Positions 1 through 9,745 of a stretch of DNA of 64,000 bases are shown here, piece by piece; within the stretch, counting starts at the first letter, position 1; each line of letters begins with the position of its first letter. A model generated the notes under the pieces. It made no database searches, was not told where the DNA came from, and saw nothing but the letters and a program-made list of their open reading frames with translations. A program made the translations under genes and the position numbers. Location of the stretch: assembly GCF_003194605.1 (NCBI RefSeq), contig NZ_QHKY01000002.1, forward strand, positions 62,001 through 126,000. The letters are read 5' to 3'. Origin of the DNA: Nocardioides gilvus (GTDB lineage: Bacteria > Actinomycetota > Actinomycetes > Propionibacteriales > Nocardioidaceae).

Positions 1-2062
1 CGGCGAAGACCGAGACCATGATGATCGCGGCGGCCACCACCACTCGGCTCGACTGGGTGAAACCGTGCACGACTGCGTCATTGCCGCTGCGCCCGTGGAC
101 GTAGGACTCACGCATCGACGAGACCAGGAAGACCTGGTAGTCCATCGCGAGGCCGTAGAGCACACCGGTGACGATCACCGGCAGCAGCGCGAGCACCGGC
201 CCGGTGCTGTCGAGTCCGAAGAGGCCGTTGAGCCAGCCCCACTGGAAGAGCGCAGTGGTCGCGCCGAAGGTGGCCAGGATGCTGAGCAGGAAGCCCACAG
301 TGGCCTTGAGTGGCACCACGATCGAGCGGAAGACCAGCAGCAGCACGATCAGGGAGAGGCCCATCACCACGGCCAGGTACTTCGGCAGCACGTCAGCCAT
401 GTTGTCGGCGATGTCGATGCCCATGGCGGTGACCCCGGTGATGCCGATCTCGAAGCCGTACTCGTCGGCGTACCGGGCGGACGAGTCACGGATCTCGTGG
501 ACCAGGTCCTCGGTGGTGGCGTCGGTCGGGCCGTCGGCCGGCACCACCGAGAGGAGAACGATCGTGCCGTCCTCGTTGGCGCCGGCCATCGTGGCACTGG
601 CGGCCTCGTCGTACTCACCCAGCTCAGTGGTCAGGGCGCCGAGAGCCTCCTGGGAGATCGGGTTGCCGTCGACCGACCGGGCCACCGCGATCAGGGGACC
701 GTTGAGTCCTTCTCCGAAGGCGTCGCTGACGGCGTCGTAGCTCTCGCGCTGCTCGGTGCCGCTCGAGTAGGACTCCCCCGAGGGGAGCCCCAGGCGCATG
801 TCGGTCATCGGGATCGCCATCACCGCGGTGAGGGCGACGACCGCCAGTGCGGCGGGGAAGCGGAACCGGACCAGGAAGCGTGACCAGCGAGTGGCGGCCG
901 GGTGGTTCTCGGTCGCATGGTCGGCGTGGGCGGCCCGAGCCTTGTCTGACGCGATCCGCTCGCCGACGAAGCCCAGCATGGCGGGCAGCAGGGTCAGGGC
1001 GATCAGGACCGAGATGGCGACGGTGCCGGCGGCGATCAGTGCCATCGTGGTGAGCAACGAGACGTTCGCGACGACCAGGGCGACCAGGGCGATGATCACC
1101 GTGGTGCCGGCGAAGAAGACGGCGCTGCCTGCGGTGCCCAGGGCGCGGCCGGTGGCCTCCTTCGCGTCGAGGCGGCGCTCGAAGATCAGGGCTCTTTGCC
1201 GGTTGACGATGAAGAGGGCGTAGTCGATGCCGACCGCGAGCCCCAGCATCAGCGCCAGCACGACCGAGATCGAGTTCAGGTTGAAGAGGAACGACAGCGC
1301 GAGCGCGGCGCCGATGCCCGACGCCACGCCGACCATGGCGGTCAGGAGGGGGAGCCCGGCAGCGACGATGGAGCCGAGGGTGATGAACAGCACGATCGCG
1401 GCCACGGCGATGCCGACGACCTCACCGATGCCGACCACCTCGGGCAGGCCCACCAGCGCAGAACCGGGGAGTACGTCGATGTCGGCCTCAGCGGCCGGCG
1501 TGCGGGCTGCCTCGACCGTGTTGTCGATGGTGTCGGGCTCGAGCTCGATCACCTGCTTGGTGAACTGGAACTGGAGCAGGGCGGTGTCGCCCTCGGCGGT
1601 GACGATGACTCCGGGGACCGGCTGGCCGTCGATGACCAGCGGGACCGGCTGGCCCTCGATCGGTGCCTGCTGGGCCTGCTGGGCCTCTGGCCCCGGGCCC
1701 TCCGCCTGAGCGGCGGCTGCCTCAGCCATGGCAGCCCGCGGATCGATGACCTCGTCGATCCCGTAGACGCCCTCGACTGCTTCGGCCAGTGCCGCTGCCT
1801 GCTCCGGGTCGTTGAGGTCGGCGCCCTCCGCGGCCTGGAAGACCAGCGAGCCCTGCCCGCCTGCCGCCTCAGGAAGGGCGACCGTCAGGTCGTCGACCAA
1901 CTGCTGGGCGGGGGTTCCGTCGATGCGGATCTCGTTGCTCAAGGTCGGGGGATTCACGGCGATGGTGACGCCCAGGACGAGCAGGATGCCCAGCCAGGCG
2001 AACAGCACCTTCAGGGGGTTGCCGAAGGCGGCTTTGCCCACGCGATAGAGGAACGTCGACAC
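1..2062 (-). CDS. MMPL/RND-family membrane transporter, 3' end cut by window edge
   Basis: Encodes about 687 residues of an MMPL-family (RND superfamily) inner-membrane exporter for lipids or drugs. The reverse strand is open from a GTG at 2062 to the window edge. The N-terminus reads VSTFLYRVGKAAFGNPLKVL followed by the first membrane helix. The two family signatures are visible: LGLAVGIDYALFIVNR in the first membrane block (around 1200-1260) and GLAMDYQVFLVSSMRES in the second (around 110-170). Family members are usually 700-750 residues, so only the last helices are missing. AAGGA lies before the GTG. The gene diverges from a TetR regulator across a palindrome, a standard arrangement for repressor-controlled efflux. 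The substrate cannot be read from the sequence. Confidence 0.9.
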   Translation of the reverse strand, partial: MSTFLYRVGKAAFGNPLKVLFAWLGILLVLGVTIAVNPPTLSNEIRIDGTPAQQLVDDLTVALPEAAGGQGSLVFQAAEGADLNDPEQAAALAEAVEGVYGIDEVIDPRAAMAEAAAAQAEGPGPEAQQAQQAPIEGQPVPLVIDGQPVPGVIVTAEGDTALLQFQFTKQVIELEPDTIDNTVEAARTPAAEADIDVLPGSALVGLPEVVGIGEVVGIAVAAIVLFITLGSIVAAGLPLLTAMVGVASGIGAALALSFLFNLNSISVVLALMLGLAVGIDYALFIVNRQRALIFERRLDAKEATGRALGTAGSAVFFAGTTVIIALVALVVANVSLLTTMALIAAGTVAISVLIALTLLPAMLGFVGERIASDKARAAHADHATENHPAATRWSRFLVRFRFPAALAVVALTAVMAIPMTDMRLGLPSGESYSSGTEQRESYDAVSDAFGEGLNGPLIAVARSVDGNPISQEALGALTTELGEYDEAASATMAGANEDGTIVLLSVVPADGPTDATTEDLVHEIRDSSARYADEYGFEIGITGVTAMGIDIADNMADVLPKYLAVVMGLSLIVLLLVFRSIVVPLKATVGFLLSILATFGATTALFQWGWLNGLFGLDSTGPVLALLPVIVTGVLYGLAMDYQVFLVSSMRESYVHGRSGNDAVVHGFTQSSRVVVAAAIIMVSVFA

Positions 2063-2098
2063 GACGGTGGTCCTTAGAACTGGAGGGGTATGGTCAAG

Positions 2099-2114
2099 TG
2101 ATAGGACACTATCA
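2099..2114. promoter_or_regulatory. Palindrome in the divergent promoter region, likely TetR operator
   Basis: TGATAG-GACA-CTATCA is a perfect 6-bp inverted repeat with a 4-bp centre. It lies in the 80-bp gap between the divergent MMPL exporter and tetR-type genes. Size, symmetry and place fit the operator of the adjacent regulator, which would then repress both genes. This is inferred from layout only. Confidence 0.6.
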
Positions 2115-2142
2115 GTGTGGGTGACATGAGGGAGGCGAGGAG

Positions 2143-2724
2143 ATGGCGGAGACGAGAGGTCGCCGACGGGACGCGTCACGCAACCATGACCTGATCGTCG
2201 ACGTCGCGCGCCGATCCCTCCGCAGTGGTGTCTCCCTGTCGCTGGAGACCATCGCGGCCGAGGCCGGGGTCGGCATCGCCACCCTCTATCGACACTTCCC
2301 CAACCGGGAGTCGTTGGAACGCGAAGTACGACGGGTCATCTTCACCGAAGAGGTCGAACCGTTGCTCGAACTCATCGACGAGGAGCGCCCCCGCTGGTCC
2401 TTCCTCGAGATCAGCGAACGTCTCATCGACCTCGTGGTCGCGCACAGCATCGGCAGCGGAGCCCCGATCAATCTCTTCGAATCGATCCGTGACGCCCACG
2501 ACGAGTTCACCGCTCCCTTCGAGGAGCTCGTGCGCCGTGGAGTGGAGGAGGGTGAGTTGCGCGCCGACCTGGAGGTGGATGACCTCCTGTGGCTGCTGCA
2601 CATGTTCGTCACCGGTTTCAGCGTCCCGGAGGCAACCCCCGCCATCCGCCGACGCCACCTCTCGCTGGTCTTCGACGCGATCACGCCCGGTGCACACGAG
2701 CCATTGCCGCCGACGGACCGCTGA
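2143..2724 (+). CDS. TetR/AcrR-family transcriptional regulator
   Basis: A 193-aa protein with the TetR N-terminal helix-turn-helix at residues 10-60, including the hallmark GVGIATLYRHFPNRESL. The C-terminal ligand-binding part is alpha-helical and of ordinary length. The ATG follows a GGGAGGCGAGGAG ribosome-binding stretch. It diverges from the MMPL exporter with a palindrome between them, so it probably represses that exporter and itself until a ligand binds. The ligand is unknown. Confidence 0.92.
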   Translation: MAETRGRRRDASRNHDLIVDVARRSLRSGVSLSLETIAAEAGVGIATLYRHFPNRESLEREVRRVIFTEEVEPLLELIDEERPRWSFLEISERLIDLVVAHSIGSGAPINLFESIRDAHDEFTAPFEELVRRGVEEGELRADLEVDDLLWLLHMFVTGFSVPEATPAIRRRHLSLVFDAITPGAHEPLPPTDR

Positions 2725-2786
2725 TCTGGGATGCTTGCGCAGGCGCGGACGGCTGGCGTGCGCCGACCACGAGGAAGGCGCGGAAC

Positions 2787-4304
2787 TTGAGCGAGATCGC
2801 CGGGGAGCTGGTGAAGGTCAACAGGGCCTTCGACCAGCCGACGCTGACGCTGCTGCACCAGCGTCAGGCGCCCGTGGTGATCACCCTCTTCCGGGCGGCC
2901 TTCGGGCGCGAGAACAGACCGATTCCTGCGGCCCGACTCCACACCCAGGTCGAGGAGCACCTCACGAGCCTGGACGGTCGCGACGATCTCGAGGTGCCGA
3001 CGGGCAGTGGCCGCGACCTCTGTCAGCGTTGGATGCGCGGTCAGTGGCTGGTCCGTTCCCTCGACGAACGGGGCAACGAGGTCTACACCCTGACCTCACA
3101 CGCCCAGTCAGCCCTCGAGCTGGTCAAGAGCCTCGCGCGAGACCGGCCGACCCTGAGCGAGCACCGCATCGCCACCATCCTCGGCACGGTCCGGCGCTTC
3201 AACTCCGAGGCCAACCCGGACCGTACGACCCGGGTCAGCCTGCTCAACGAGGAGATCGCGCGACTGCAGGCCGAGCGGGACCGTCTCGTCGACGGTGTCG
3301 AGATGGTGAGCGCGGGCGAGGACTACATGAGCGAGGGGTTCACCGAGCTCCTCTCCCTGATCTCCGCGCTGCCCAGCGACTTCGCCCGGGTCGAGGAGCG
3401 CTTCGCGAACATCCGGACCGAGATCCTGGCTGCCTTCCGCGCCGAGGACCGACCGGCCGGCGAGGTGATCGACGACTACCTGGCTCGGGCGGACACACTG
3501 ATGACGGCCACCCCCGAGGGACGGGCCTTCGAAGGAGCCTTCGCGCTGCTGCGCGACGACGCACTCGTCGCCCAGTTGCGTGAGGACCTGGCCGCGCTGC
3601 TCGAGCACCCGATGGCCGACCGGATCCTCGGCGACCTGGACCGCAACGAGCTCCGCGGGACGGTGAAGCTGATCCGCGACGGTCTGGACCGGGTCCTGAC
3701 GCAACGTTCTCGGGTCACCGCGACGCTCAAGGAGTACATCGTCTCCCACGACGCGGCCCGGGACCGCGAGCTGGAGCGCACCTTGCGCCAGATCGATGCC
3801 GAGCTGGTGACGTGGATGTCCAGGACCGGCCCACGCGCCAGCCACGACGTGCCGTTGTTGCCACGGCGCACCAACATCGATCATCTGCGCGAGAAGTTCT
3901 ACGACCCCGCCGACGACGTGCTGCCCGAGAAGATCGCGCTCACGCCGGACGAGACGGCCCCGCCCGTGGCGCTGTTGGAGCTGATGGCCCAGGGAGGGCC
4001 CCAGCTGGGCACGCTCCGTGAGCGTCTCGACGCCGCGACGTCCGGGCTCTCACCACACGACTCTCTGGGGGCGCTCTTCGAAAGTCTCGAGCCGTGGCTG
4101 CGACGTCCGGTGGAGATCTTCGGTCTCCTCCACCTGGCCGCGGACCGGGGGTGGGAGGCCAAGGAGACCCGGGAGCTCTACACCGCCCGGCGCAACGACG
4201 GCAGCGGCCGGACCTTCGCAGTGCCACTCCTGCCCCTGCCCGACCCTGATTTGGCCGACCCTGATGTGGCCGACCTTGACCTGCACGAGAGTGGGACCGC
4301 GTGA
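2787..4304 (+). CDS. jetA: JetA/MksF-like subunit (DUF3375) of a Wadjet-type SMC complex
   Basis: About 505 aa from a TTG at 2787, preceded by GAGGAAGG with 8-base spacing; a GTG at 2811 is the alternative. The start FDQPTLTLLHQRQAPVVITL and the overall helical make-up match DUF3375 proteins, the kleisin-like (MukF/MksF) subunit of JetABCD systems. These complexes extrude DNA loops and, in Wadjet, sense small circular plasmids. The identification rests on the protein and on its neighbours, since DUF4194 and an SMC-like ATPase follow with overlapping start and stop codons. The frame stays open upstream of 2787, but that part overlaps the TetR gene and is not part of this protein. Confidence 0.85.
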   Translation: MSEIAGELVKVNRAFDQPTLTLLHQRQAPVVITLFRAAFGRENRPIPAARLHTQVEEHLTSLDGRDDLEVPTGSGRDLCQRWMRGQWLVRSLDERGNEVYTLTSHAQSALELVKSLARDRPTLSEHRIATILGTVRRFNSEANPDRTTRVSLLNEEIARLQAERDRLVDGVEMVSAGEDYMSEGFTELLSLISALPSDFARVEERFANIRTEILAAFRAEDRPAGEVIDDYLARADTLMTATPEGRAFEGAFALLRDDALVAQLREDLAALLEHPMADRILGDLDRNELRGTVKLIRDGLDRVLTQRSRVTATLKEYIVSHDAARDRELERTLRQIDAELVTWMSRTGPRASHDVPLLPRRTNIDHLREKFYDPADDVLPEKIALTPDETAPPVALLELMAQGGPQLGTLRERLDAATSGLSPHDSLGALFESLEPWLRRPVEIFGLLHLAADRGWEAKETRELYTARRNDGSGRTFAVPLLPLPDPDLADPDVADLDLHESGTA

Positions 4305-5065
4305 TGAGCGACGCCAACGACCTGGCCGAGATCGAAGCCGACTTCGAGGCCGACGGTGACGGCGGGATGGAGGCTCCGGACTCGGTCTCGATCTTCGAGG
4401 GTGACGAGGGTGGGCTCGAGTTCGTGCAGCGGCGCGCGCTGGTCACGCTCCTGAAGCAGCGCTTCATCAGCGCCCGCACGCACCCGGGTGAGTGGCAGGT
4501 GCTCACCGAGCACGAGCGCCTGCTGCGCTCGCGTCTCAACGATCTCTTCCTCGACCTCCAGATCGATCGGTCACGAGAGGTGGCATGGAAGCGCCAGGCC
4601 ACCTCGGAGACCGGCGGCCGCTTCCCGACGCTGCTCCACGACGTGCCGTGGTCGCGGGAGGAGACGCTGGTGCTGGTGCATCTGCGTGACCGCCTGCGGG
4701 CCGGGCAGGCGAGTGGCGACACCCGTGTCTTCATCGACCGCGAAGACGTCGTGGACCACGTCGCGAGCTTTCGCCCGTCGCACGCCACCGACGAGTCCGG
4801 CGACGAGAAGCGCGCGCGCAACGCGGTGCTGAGCATCGTGAAGTCCGGCCTGCTGATCGGCGCCGCCACCGACGACCGCTACGAGATCAGCGAGGCGGTC
4901 GAACCGCTGCTCCCGTTGGAGTTGCTCCAGGAACTCCTGGAGGCGTTGCAGCGCGCGAACACCGTGGGTGAGGGGCTGCGGAGCCAGCCGCTGGAGGACC
5001 TCTTCGGCGAGGAGACCGACGAGCCTCTCGACCAGCCGACCGCCGATGAGGAGGAATGGGCATGA
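4304..5065 (+). CDS. jetB: JetB/MksE-like subunit (DUF4194)
   Basis: A 253-aa acidic protein with the DUF4194 region in the middle (residues 45-225), including ERLLRSRLNDLFLDLQIDR and the winged-helix segment near ARNAVLSIVKSGLLI. In Wadjet/Mks complexes this subunit is the KITE (MukE/MksE) partner that bridges the kleisin and the SMC ATPase. The ATG at 4304 shares a base with the stop of the JetA gene (TGATG); a GTG one codon earlier is possible. The acidic C-terminal tail runs into the next gene, which starts at an overlapping ATGA. Translational coupling of the three subunits fits a fixed stoichiometry. Confidence 0.85.
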   Translation: MSDANDLAEIEADFEADGDGGMEAPDSVSIFEGDEGGLEFVQRRALVTLLKQRFISARTHPGEWQVLTEHERLLRSRLNDLFLDLQIDRSREVAWKRQATSETGGRFPTLLHDVPWSREETLVLVHLRDRLRAGQASGDTRVFIDREDVVDHVASFRPSHATDESGDEKRARNAVLSIVKSGLLIGAATDDRYEISEAVEPLLPLELLQELLEALQRANTVGEGLRSQPLEDLFGEETDEPLDQPTADEEEWA

Positions 5066-8000
5066 GCAACGAGGCACTCGCTGTGACCGTTGACGGTCTC
5101 TTCGACCAGAAGATCGTTCAGACCCCGGCCGACGACACGATGCAGTGGCGCGCCGCGCTGCTGCAGTTGGTCAACTGGGGTGGGTTCAGTGGGCTGACCT
5201 CGGTGCCGTTGCGCGGGGACACCACGATGATCTCGGGGGCCTCGGGAGTCGGCAAGAGCACCATCCTCGACGCCTACACGGCACTGATGATGCCCTCGGA
5301 CACCAAGTTCAACGGCGCCTCGAACGACGCCGTCTCCGGTCGAGCCCGCAGCGTGGGTCAGCGCAACCTGCTCTCCTACCTGCGCGGAGCTGTCGACGTC
5401 GTCGACGACCCGAAGACCGGGCGTCCGGTCGAGAAGTTGCTGCGTGGCAAGGGCGCGGACACCTGGGGTGCGGTGGCGATGACCTTCGTCAACGACCAGG
5501 GCGGACGCTTCACGGCGCTGCGCACCTACTACGTGCCACGCCGGGCGACCCGGTCCAGCGACGTACAGATGCAGTTGGTCACCCACGAGGAGGCCCTCGG
5601 CCTCGAGGCGCTCGAGGTTGCCGTGCCCGAGCGCTTCCACGCCAACACGCTCAAGAAGCTCTTCCCGGGTGTGCGGGTTCACCGGACGTACGCGGAGTTC
5701 TCCGCCGTCCTGCACGCCCGCCTCGGCATCGGCGCCCACAGCGACGGCGCGAAGGCGCTGCGTCTGCTCGCGCGCATCCAGGCCGGCAACCAGGTTCGCA
5801 GCGTCGATGAGCTCTACAAGGACATGGTCCTCGAGCGGCCCTCGACCTACGCCGCAGCCGACCGGGCGATCAGCCACTTCGACGACCTCGACGCCTCGTA
5901 CTCGGCGATGCGCACCGAGGAGGCCAAGCTCGACCTGCTGGAGCCGATCACTGCGTTGCACGAGCGGCGCGGGGCGGCCTTGCGACGGATGGTGGAGCTG
6001 GACTCCTTCGGAGTCACTCTGGGCGGCGACACCCCGTTGCGCACGTGGCTCCTGCGCACCCACCTCCGCCTGCTCGAAAAGGCCGTGGCCCTCAATCGCG
6101 ATGCCAGACGTGCCGCCACGGACGCCTTCGCCGCGGCGAACTCCGCCGAGGCCGCGCTGGTGGGGGACCTGGAGGCGGCCAAGGAGGCGCACCGTGCTGC
6201 GGGCGGGTCCACCCTGCAGTCGCTGGCCCTCTCGCTCGAGCAGGAGGAGGTCGTGCGCCAGGACCGGCTCGGACGCCGGGCCGGCCTCCAGGCGCGGCTG
6301 CTTCCCCTGATCCAGGTCGCCGAGACTCTCGATGCACCCGAGGAGGGGGTTGCCGAGAGTCTCACGGTCGAAGGGCTCGAGGTGGGTGAGGCGTTGGAGT
6401 CGGCCTCCGATTTCGCCGACCTGCAGGCGCGGGCCCGCGCCTGGCTCACCGGGTGGGAGGCGCAGAACGCTCGACTGAAGGCGGAGCGGGACGAGGTCCG
6501 CGACCAGCGCTATCCGATCAACGTCCGGCAGAGTGAATTGCGCCGTGAGCGCGAGGCCATGGAGAGCCGGGCGGGCAGGATGCCCGCGCGGATGCACGAG
6601 ATGCGTACGGCGGTGGCTGCCGCCAGTGGGATCGACGTCGAGGACCTGCCGTTCGTCGCGGAGTTGATCGACGTGGCGGGCGACGAGTCGCAGTGGCGGC
6701 TTGCGATCGAGACCGTCCTTGGCTCCTCGGCGCGCACCATGCTCGTGCCCCTCGACCGGCTCGAGGAGTTCTCGGCCGCGATCGACGGACTGCACATCCG
6801 GGGACGACTGCACTTCGAGGGTGCCGAGACCCACCTGAGTGACCTGCCGCCTGCGGACCCCGACCACGTGGCCGGCAAGTTGGTCTTCAAGGACTCGCCC
6901 TTCTCCGGTTGGGTGCAGCACCACGTCGCCGACCCGGCCCGCAACGCGCTCTGCGTCGAGGACGCCTCAGGCCTGTACGGCGACGGTCTGCGCGTCACGC
7001 TGGCCGGTCAGACCCGACAGGGGCGTCGAGGTGCGCACGGGCTGGGCGACCTGCGCAACGTCATCGGCTTCTCCAACGACGACGCCCTCGCCGAGATCGA
7101 CGACGAGCTGGCGGCTCTGGAGGTCCAGTTGGTCGAGATCGACGGTGTCGTCGCCGACCTGGACCGCCGGACGAGCGTGCTCGAACAGCGGCGCACCGCG
7201 TACGACGCGATCGCCGGGGTCCGCTACGACGACCTCGACGTGGCAGGAAGCGACCGGCGGATCGCCGACCTCGAACGTCGTCGGGCCGAGATCCTCTCCT
7301 CCGACGACCAGTTGCAGGCGCTCCAGGACCAGATCGAGGAGCTGGGCACCCGGCTCGAAGAGACGCGCAAGCGCCGCTACGACCTCGATCGCCTCCAGCG
7401 CGAGCTCAGCAGCGCGCACGGTGAGCTCGTCGACTCCGAGGACCTGGTCAAGGACCGACTCGAGGTCGTGGAGCGCAGCGGACGCGTCACCCTTGACGAG
7501 GCCCAGGACGCTGCGTTGACGGTCGAGTTCGCCGAGGCTGCTGCCCCGGCCGATCCTGAGGACCTGGACCGGTTCGCGGAGAACTCCCAGCGGCTCTCGG
7601 AGCGCCTGCGTACGGCGGTGGCCGATGCTGAGGTCGAGGCACAGCGGGCCGAGGAGGAGCTGGCGGGCATCTTCCGCCTCTACAAGCTCCAGTGGGACTC
7701 GCCCAACCTCGGCGCGAGCGTCGAGTCGTACCCCGACTACGCCCGGATACTCGAGGAGATTCGCGGCACCGGCCTCGCCGAGCGCCGTGCCGAGTGGCGT
7801 CGGCGGCTGACCGAGTGGAGTGGGCAGGACCTGGTTCCGCTCCTGGGCGCGATGGCCTCCTCGATCGAGGAGATCGAGGACCGGCTCGAACCGATCAACA
7901 CGATCCTGCGTCGTCTCGAGTTCGGGGCCGAGGCCGACCGTCTGCGCATCCGCTTGCGACGGCTCTCACCGGCCCACGTCCAGGTCTTCATGCGGGACCT

Positions 8001-8589
8001 GCGCGCGCTGTCGAGTGGCGGCACCTCCGAGCTGGAGGAGTCCGAGCTCGAGCAGCGGTTCGCCGACCTGAGCCGCTTCATGAAGCAGTTGCGCAAGCCG
8101 AGCGAGCTGCTGGCCGGCACGAGCGACCGGGACCGCCTGCTCGACGTACGCCGTCACGTGGAGATCAGCGCGGAACGCTACGACTCGGCCACGGGGGAGT
8201 TGCGCGCCACCTACCGCACCCTGGGCGAGAAGAGCGGTGGCGAGAGCCAGGAGCTGGTGGCCTTCATCGTCGGATCCGCGCTGCGCTTCCGTCTCGGTGA
8301 CGAAATGCGGTCGCGGCCCCGGTTCGCGCCCGTCTTCCTCGACGAGGGCTTCGTGAAGGCAGACTCCGACTTCGCCGGTCGCGCAGTCCAGGCCTGGAAG
8401 GGGTTGGGTTTCCAGCTGATCATCGGTGTGCCGCTCGACAAGGTCACCGGACTCGAGCCGCACATGGACGACCTGCTGGCCATCACCAAGAACAGCCACA
8501 CCCACCAGTCGTGGATCACCCCGATCACCGACGCCCGCCGTGACGCCCAGGACGTCGTGCCCGCCGAAGGTGTCGGCGCACGACCGTAG
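5062..8589 (+). CDS. jetC: JetC/MksB-like SMC ATPase
   Basis: A 1175-aa SMC-like motor. Walker A is GASGVGKSTIL near residue 60, followed by the family-typical KFNGASNDAVSGRARSVG region. Long heptad-rich coiled coils (residues about 290-500 and 680-950) flank a hinge-like block. The ABC signature KSGGESQE is near residue 1057 and Walker B VFLDEGF near 1091. The length is normal for JetC. AGGAGG lies 7 bases before the ATG at 5062; the ATG at 5056 is too close to that site. In characterised systems this ATPase extrudes DNA loops with JetA and JetB and presents circular DNA to the JetD nuclease. Here no jetD follows; sbcD starts 10 bases downstream. Confidence 0.88.
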   Translation: MSNEALAVTVDGLFDQKIVQTPADDTMQWRAALLQLVNWGGFSGLTSVPLRGDTTMISGASGVGKSTILDAYTALMMPSDTKFNGASNDAVSGRARSVGQRNLLSYLRGAVDVVDDPKTGRPVEKLLRGKGADTWGAVAMTFVNDQGGRFTALRTYYVPRRATRSSDVQMQLVTHEEALGLEALEVAVPERFHANTLKKLFPGVRVHRTYAEFSAVLHARLGIGAHSDGAKALRLLARIQAGNQVRSVDELYKDMVLERPSTYAAADRAISHFDDLDASYSAMRTEEAKLDLLEPITALHERRGAALRRMVELDSFGVTLGGDTPLRTWLLRTHLRLLEKAVALNRDARRAATDAFAAANSAEAALVGDLEAAKEAHRAAGGSTLQSLALSLEQEEVVRQDRLGRRAGLQARLLPLIQVAETLDAPEEGVAESLTVEGLEVGEALESASDFADLQARARAWLTGWEAQNARLKAERDEVRDQRYPINVRQSELRREREAMESRAGRMPARMHEMRTAVAAASGIDVEDLPFVAELIDVAGDESQWRLAIETVLGSSARTMLVPLDRLEEFSAAIDGLHIRGRLHFEGAETHLSDLPPADPDHVAGKLVFKDSPFSGWVQHHVADPARNALCVEDASGLYGDGLRVTLAGQTRQGRRGAHGLGDLRNVIGFSNDDALAEIDDELAALEVQLVEIDGVVADLDRRTSVLEQRRTAYDAIAGVRYDDLDVAGSDRRIADLERRRAEILSSDDQLQALQDQIEELGTRLEETRKRRYDLDRLQRELSSAHGELVDSEDLVKDRLEVVERSGRVTLDEAQDAALTVEFAEAAAPADPEDLDRFAENSQRLSERLRTAVADAEVEAQRAEEELAGIFRLYKLQWDSPNLGASVESYPDYARILEEIRGTGLAERRAEWRRRLTEWSGQDLVPLLGAMASSIEEIEDRLEPINTILRRLEFGAEADRLRIRLRRLSPAHVQVFMRDLRALSSGGTSELEESELEQRFADLSRFMKQLRKPSELLAGTSDRDRLLDVRRHVEISAERYDSATGELRATYRTLGEKSGGESQELVAFIVGSALRFRLGDEMRSRPRFAPVFLDEGFVKADSDFAGRAVQAWKGLGFQLIIGVPLDKVTGLEPHMDDLLAITKNSHTHQSWITPITDARRDAQDVVPAEGVGARP

Positions 8590-8599
8590 GTTGGGTGTC

Positions 8600-9745
8600 A
8601 TGCGCTTCCTCCACACCAGTGACTGGCACATCGGCAGGACCTTCCACCAGGTCTCGCTGCTCGATGAGTTGAGGCAGGTCTTCGCCGCCCTGGTGGAGCT
8701 CGTCGTGCGCGAGGAGGTCGACGTCGTCGTGGCGTCGGGCGACATCTTCGACTCCTCGACCCCGTCGGCTGATGCGGTCCGGTTGCTCGACCAGATCCTG
8801 CTCGACCTGGCCGACGTCGGGGTGCGGGTGGTGATGACCAGTGGCAACCACGACTCGCCCGCGCGGCTGGGGGCCAAGGCAGCTTTCGCCCACAAGGCGG
8901 GGATCCACGTGATCACGCAGTCCGAGGAGATCACCTCGCCGGTGACGATCGACGACGAGCACGGGCCGGTCCACTTCTACGGGGTGCCCTTCCTCGAGCC
9001 CGCCCACCAGCGGCACATCTGGAGCGAGGTCGAGCCGTTGCGCTCCCAGAAGGATGCGATGGGTCACGCCCTGGGCCTGGTGCGGGACGACTGGCAGCGA
9101 CGGGGCGGTCGAGCGGTGGTGCTCGCCCACACCTTCGTCCAGGGCGCCGACGGAGAGTCCTGCGACTCCGAGCGGGACATCGTCGGGGGAGTCGACAAGG
9201 TCCCTGTCAACTACTTCTCCGACTTCACCTACGCCGCACTTGGACACATCCACGGTCGCGCGGTGCTGGCGCCGACGGTGCGCTACTCCGGGGCTCCGTT
9301 GCACTACTCCTTCAGCGAGGCAGGCAAGCGTCGCGGTGGCTGGATCGTGGACCTGGATGCCGATGGCACGCGCGAGGTCAGGTGGCTCGACCTGCCGGTC
9401 CCACGCGAGTTGAGCATCCTGTCGGGGACGCTGGAGGAGTTGCTCACCGACGAGGTCCACGCGGCAGCCGTCGGCCACTGGGTCAGTGCGACGGTCACCG
9501 ACCAGGTGCGTCCGTCCAACACCATGCGCCGCCTCCAGGGGAGGTTTCCCCATGCTGTCGAGCTCGTCTTCGCCCCCAGCCACGTCCACGGGCCCGACGC
9601 AACGACCTACGCGGCCAGGATCAGGTCCAGGACGGACCACGAGATCGTCGAGGTGTTCCTGGAGGCGGTGCGCAACGGCGCGGGGATGAGTGACGAGGAA
9701 GCGGTGCTGGTCCGTGACGTCATCGGCTCCCGGAGCCCGCGATGA
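8600..9745 (+). CDS. sbcD: Exonuclease subunit SbcD (Mre11 family)
   Basis: A 381-aa metallophosphoesterase-type nuclease with all the Mre11/SbcD motifs in order: SDWHIGR, GDIFD, GNHD, LAHTF and GHIHG. These hold the two catalytic metal ions that cut DNA ends and hairpins with the SbcC ATPase. The ATG at 8600 is 10 bases after the jetC stop, and the gene overlaps sbcC by 4 bases (ATGA). It therefore appears to be co-transcribed with jetABC, where a JetD nuclease gene would be expected. It may be a normal housekeeping SbcCD or a nuclease recruited to the Jet complex; the sequence alone does not decide. Confidence 0.95.
   Translation: MRFLHTSDWHIGRTFHQVSLLDELRQVFAALVELVVREEVDVVVASGDIFDSSTPSADAVRLLDQILLDLADVGVRVVMTSGNHDSPARLGAKAAFAHKAGIHVITQSEEITSPVTIDDEHGPVHFYGVPFLEPAHQRHIWSEVEPLRSQKDAMGHALGLVRDDWQRRGGRAVVLAHTFVQGADGESCDSERDIVGGVDKVPVNYFSDFTYAALGHIHGRAVLAPTVRYSGAPLHYSFSEAGKRRGGWIVDLDADGTREVRWLDLPVPRELSILSGTLEELLTDEVHAAAVGHWVSATVTDQVRPSNTMRRLQGRFPHAVELVFAPSHVHGPDATTYAARIRSRTDHEIVEVFLEAVRNGAGMSDEEAVLVRDVIGSRSPR

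Noticed and set aside
65..2077. Open frames on the plus strand across the MMPL gene
   Set aside because: They are shadows of the transporter on the other strand; their translations are low-complexity, while the minus frame shows clear membrane-protein motifs.
4879..6924. 681-aa reverse frame inside jetC
   Set aside because: High-GC mirror frame with no ribosome site and no family signal; jetC has all its motifs.
8590..8599. Missing JetD hidden in the jetC-sbcD gap
   Set aside because: The gap is 10 bases, too small for any gene, and no TOPRIM frame exists between 2725 and 12747.
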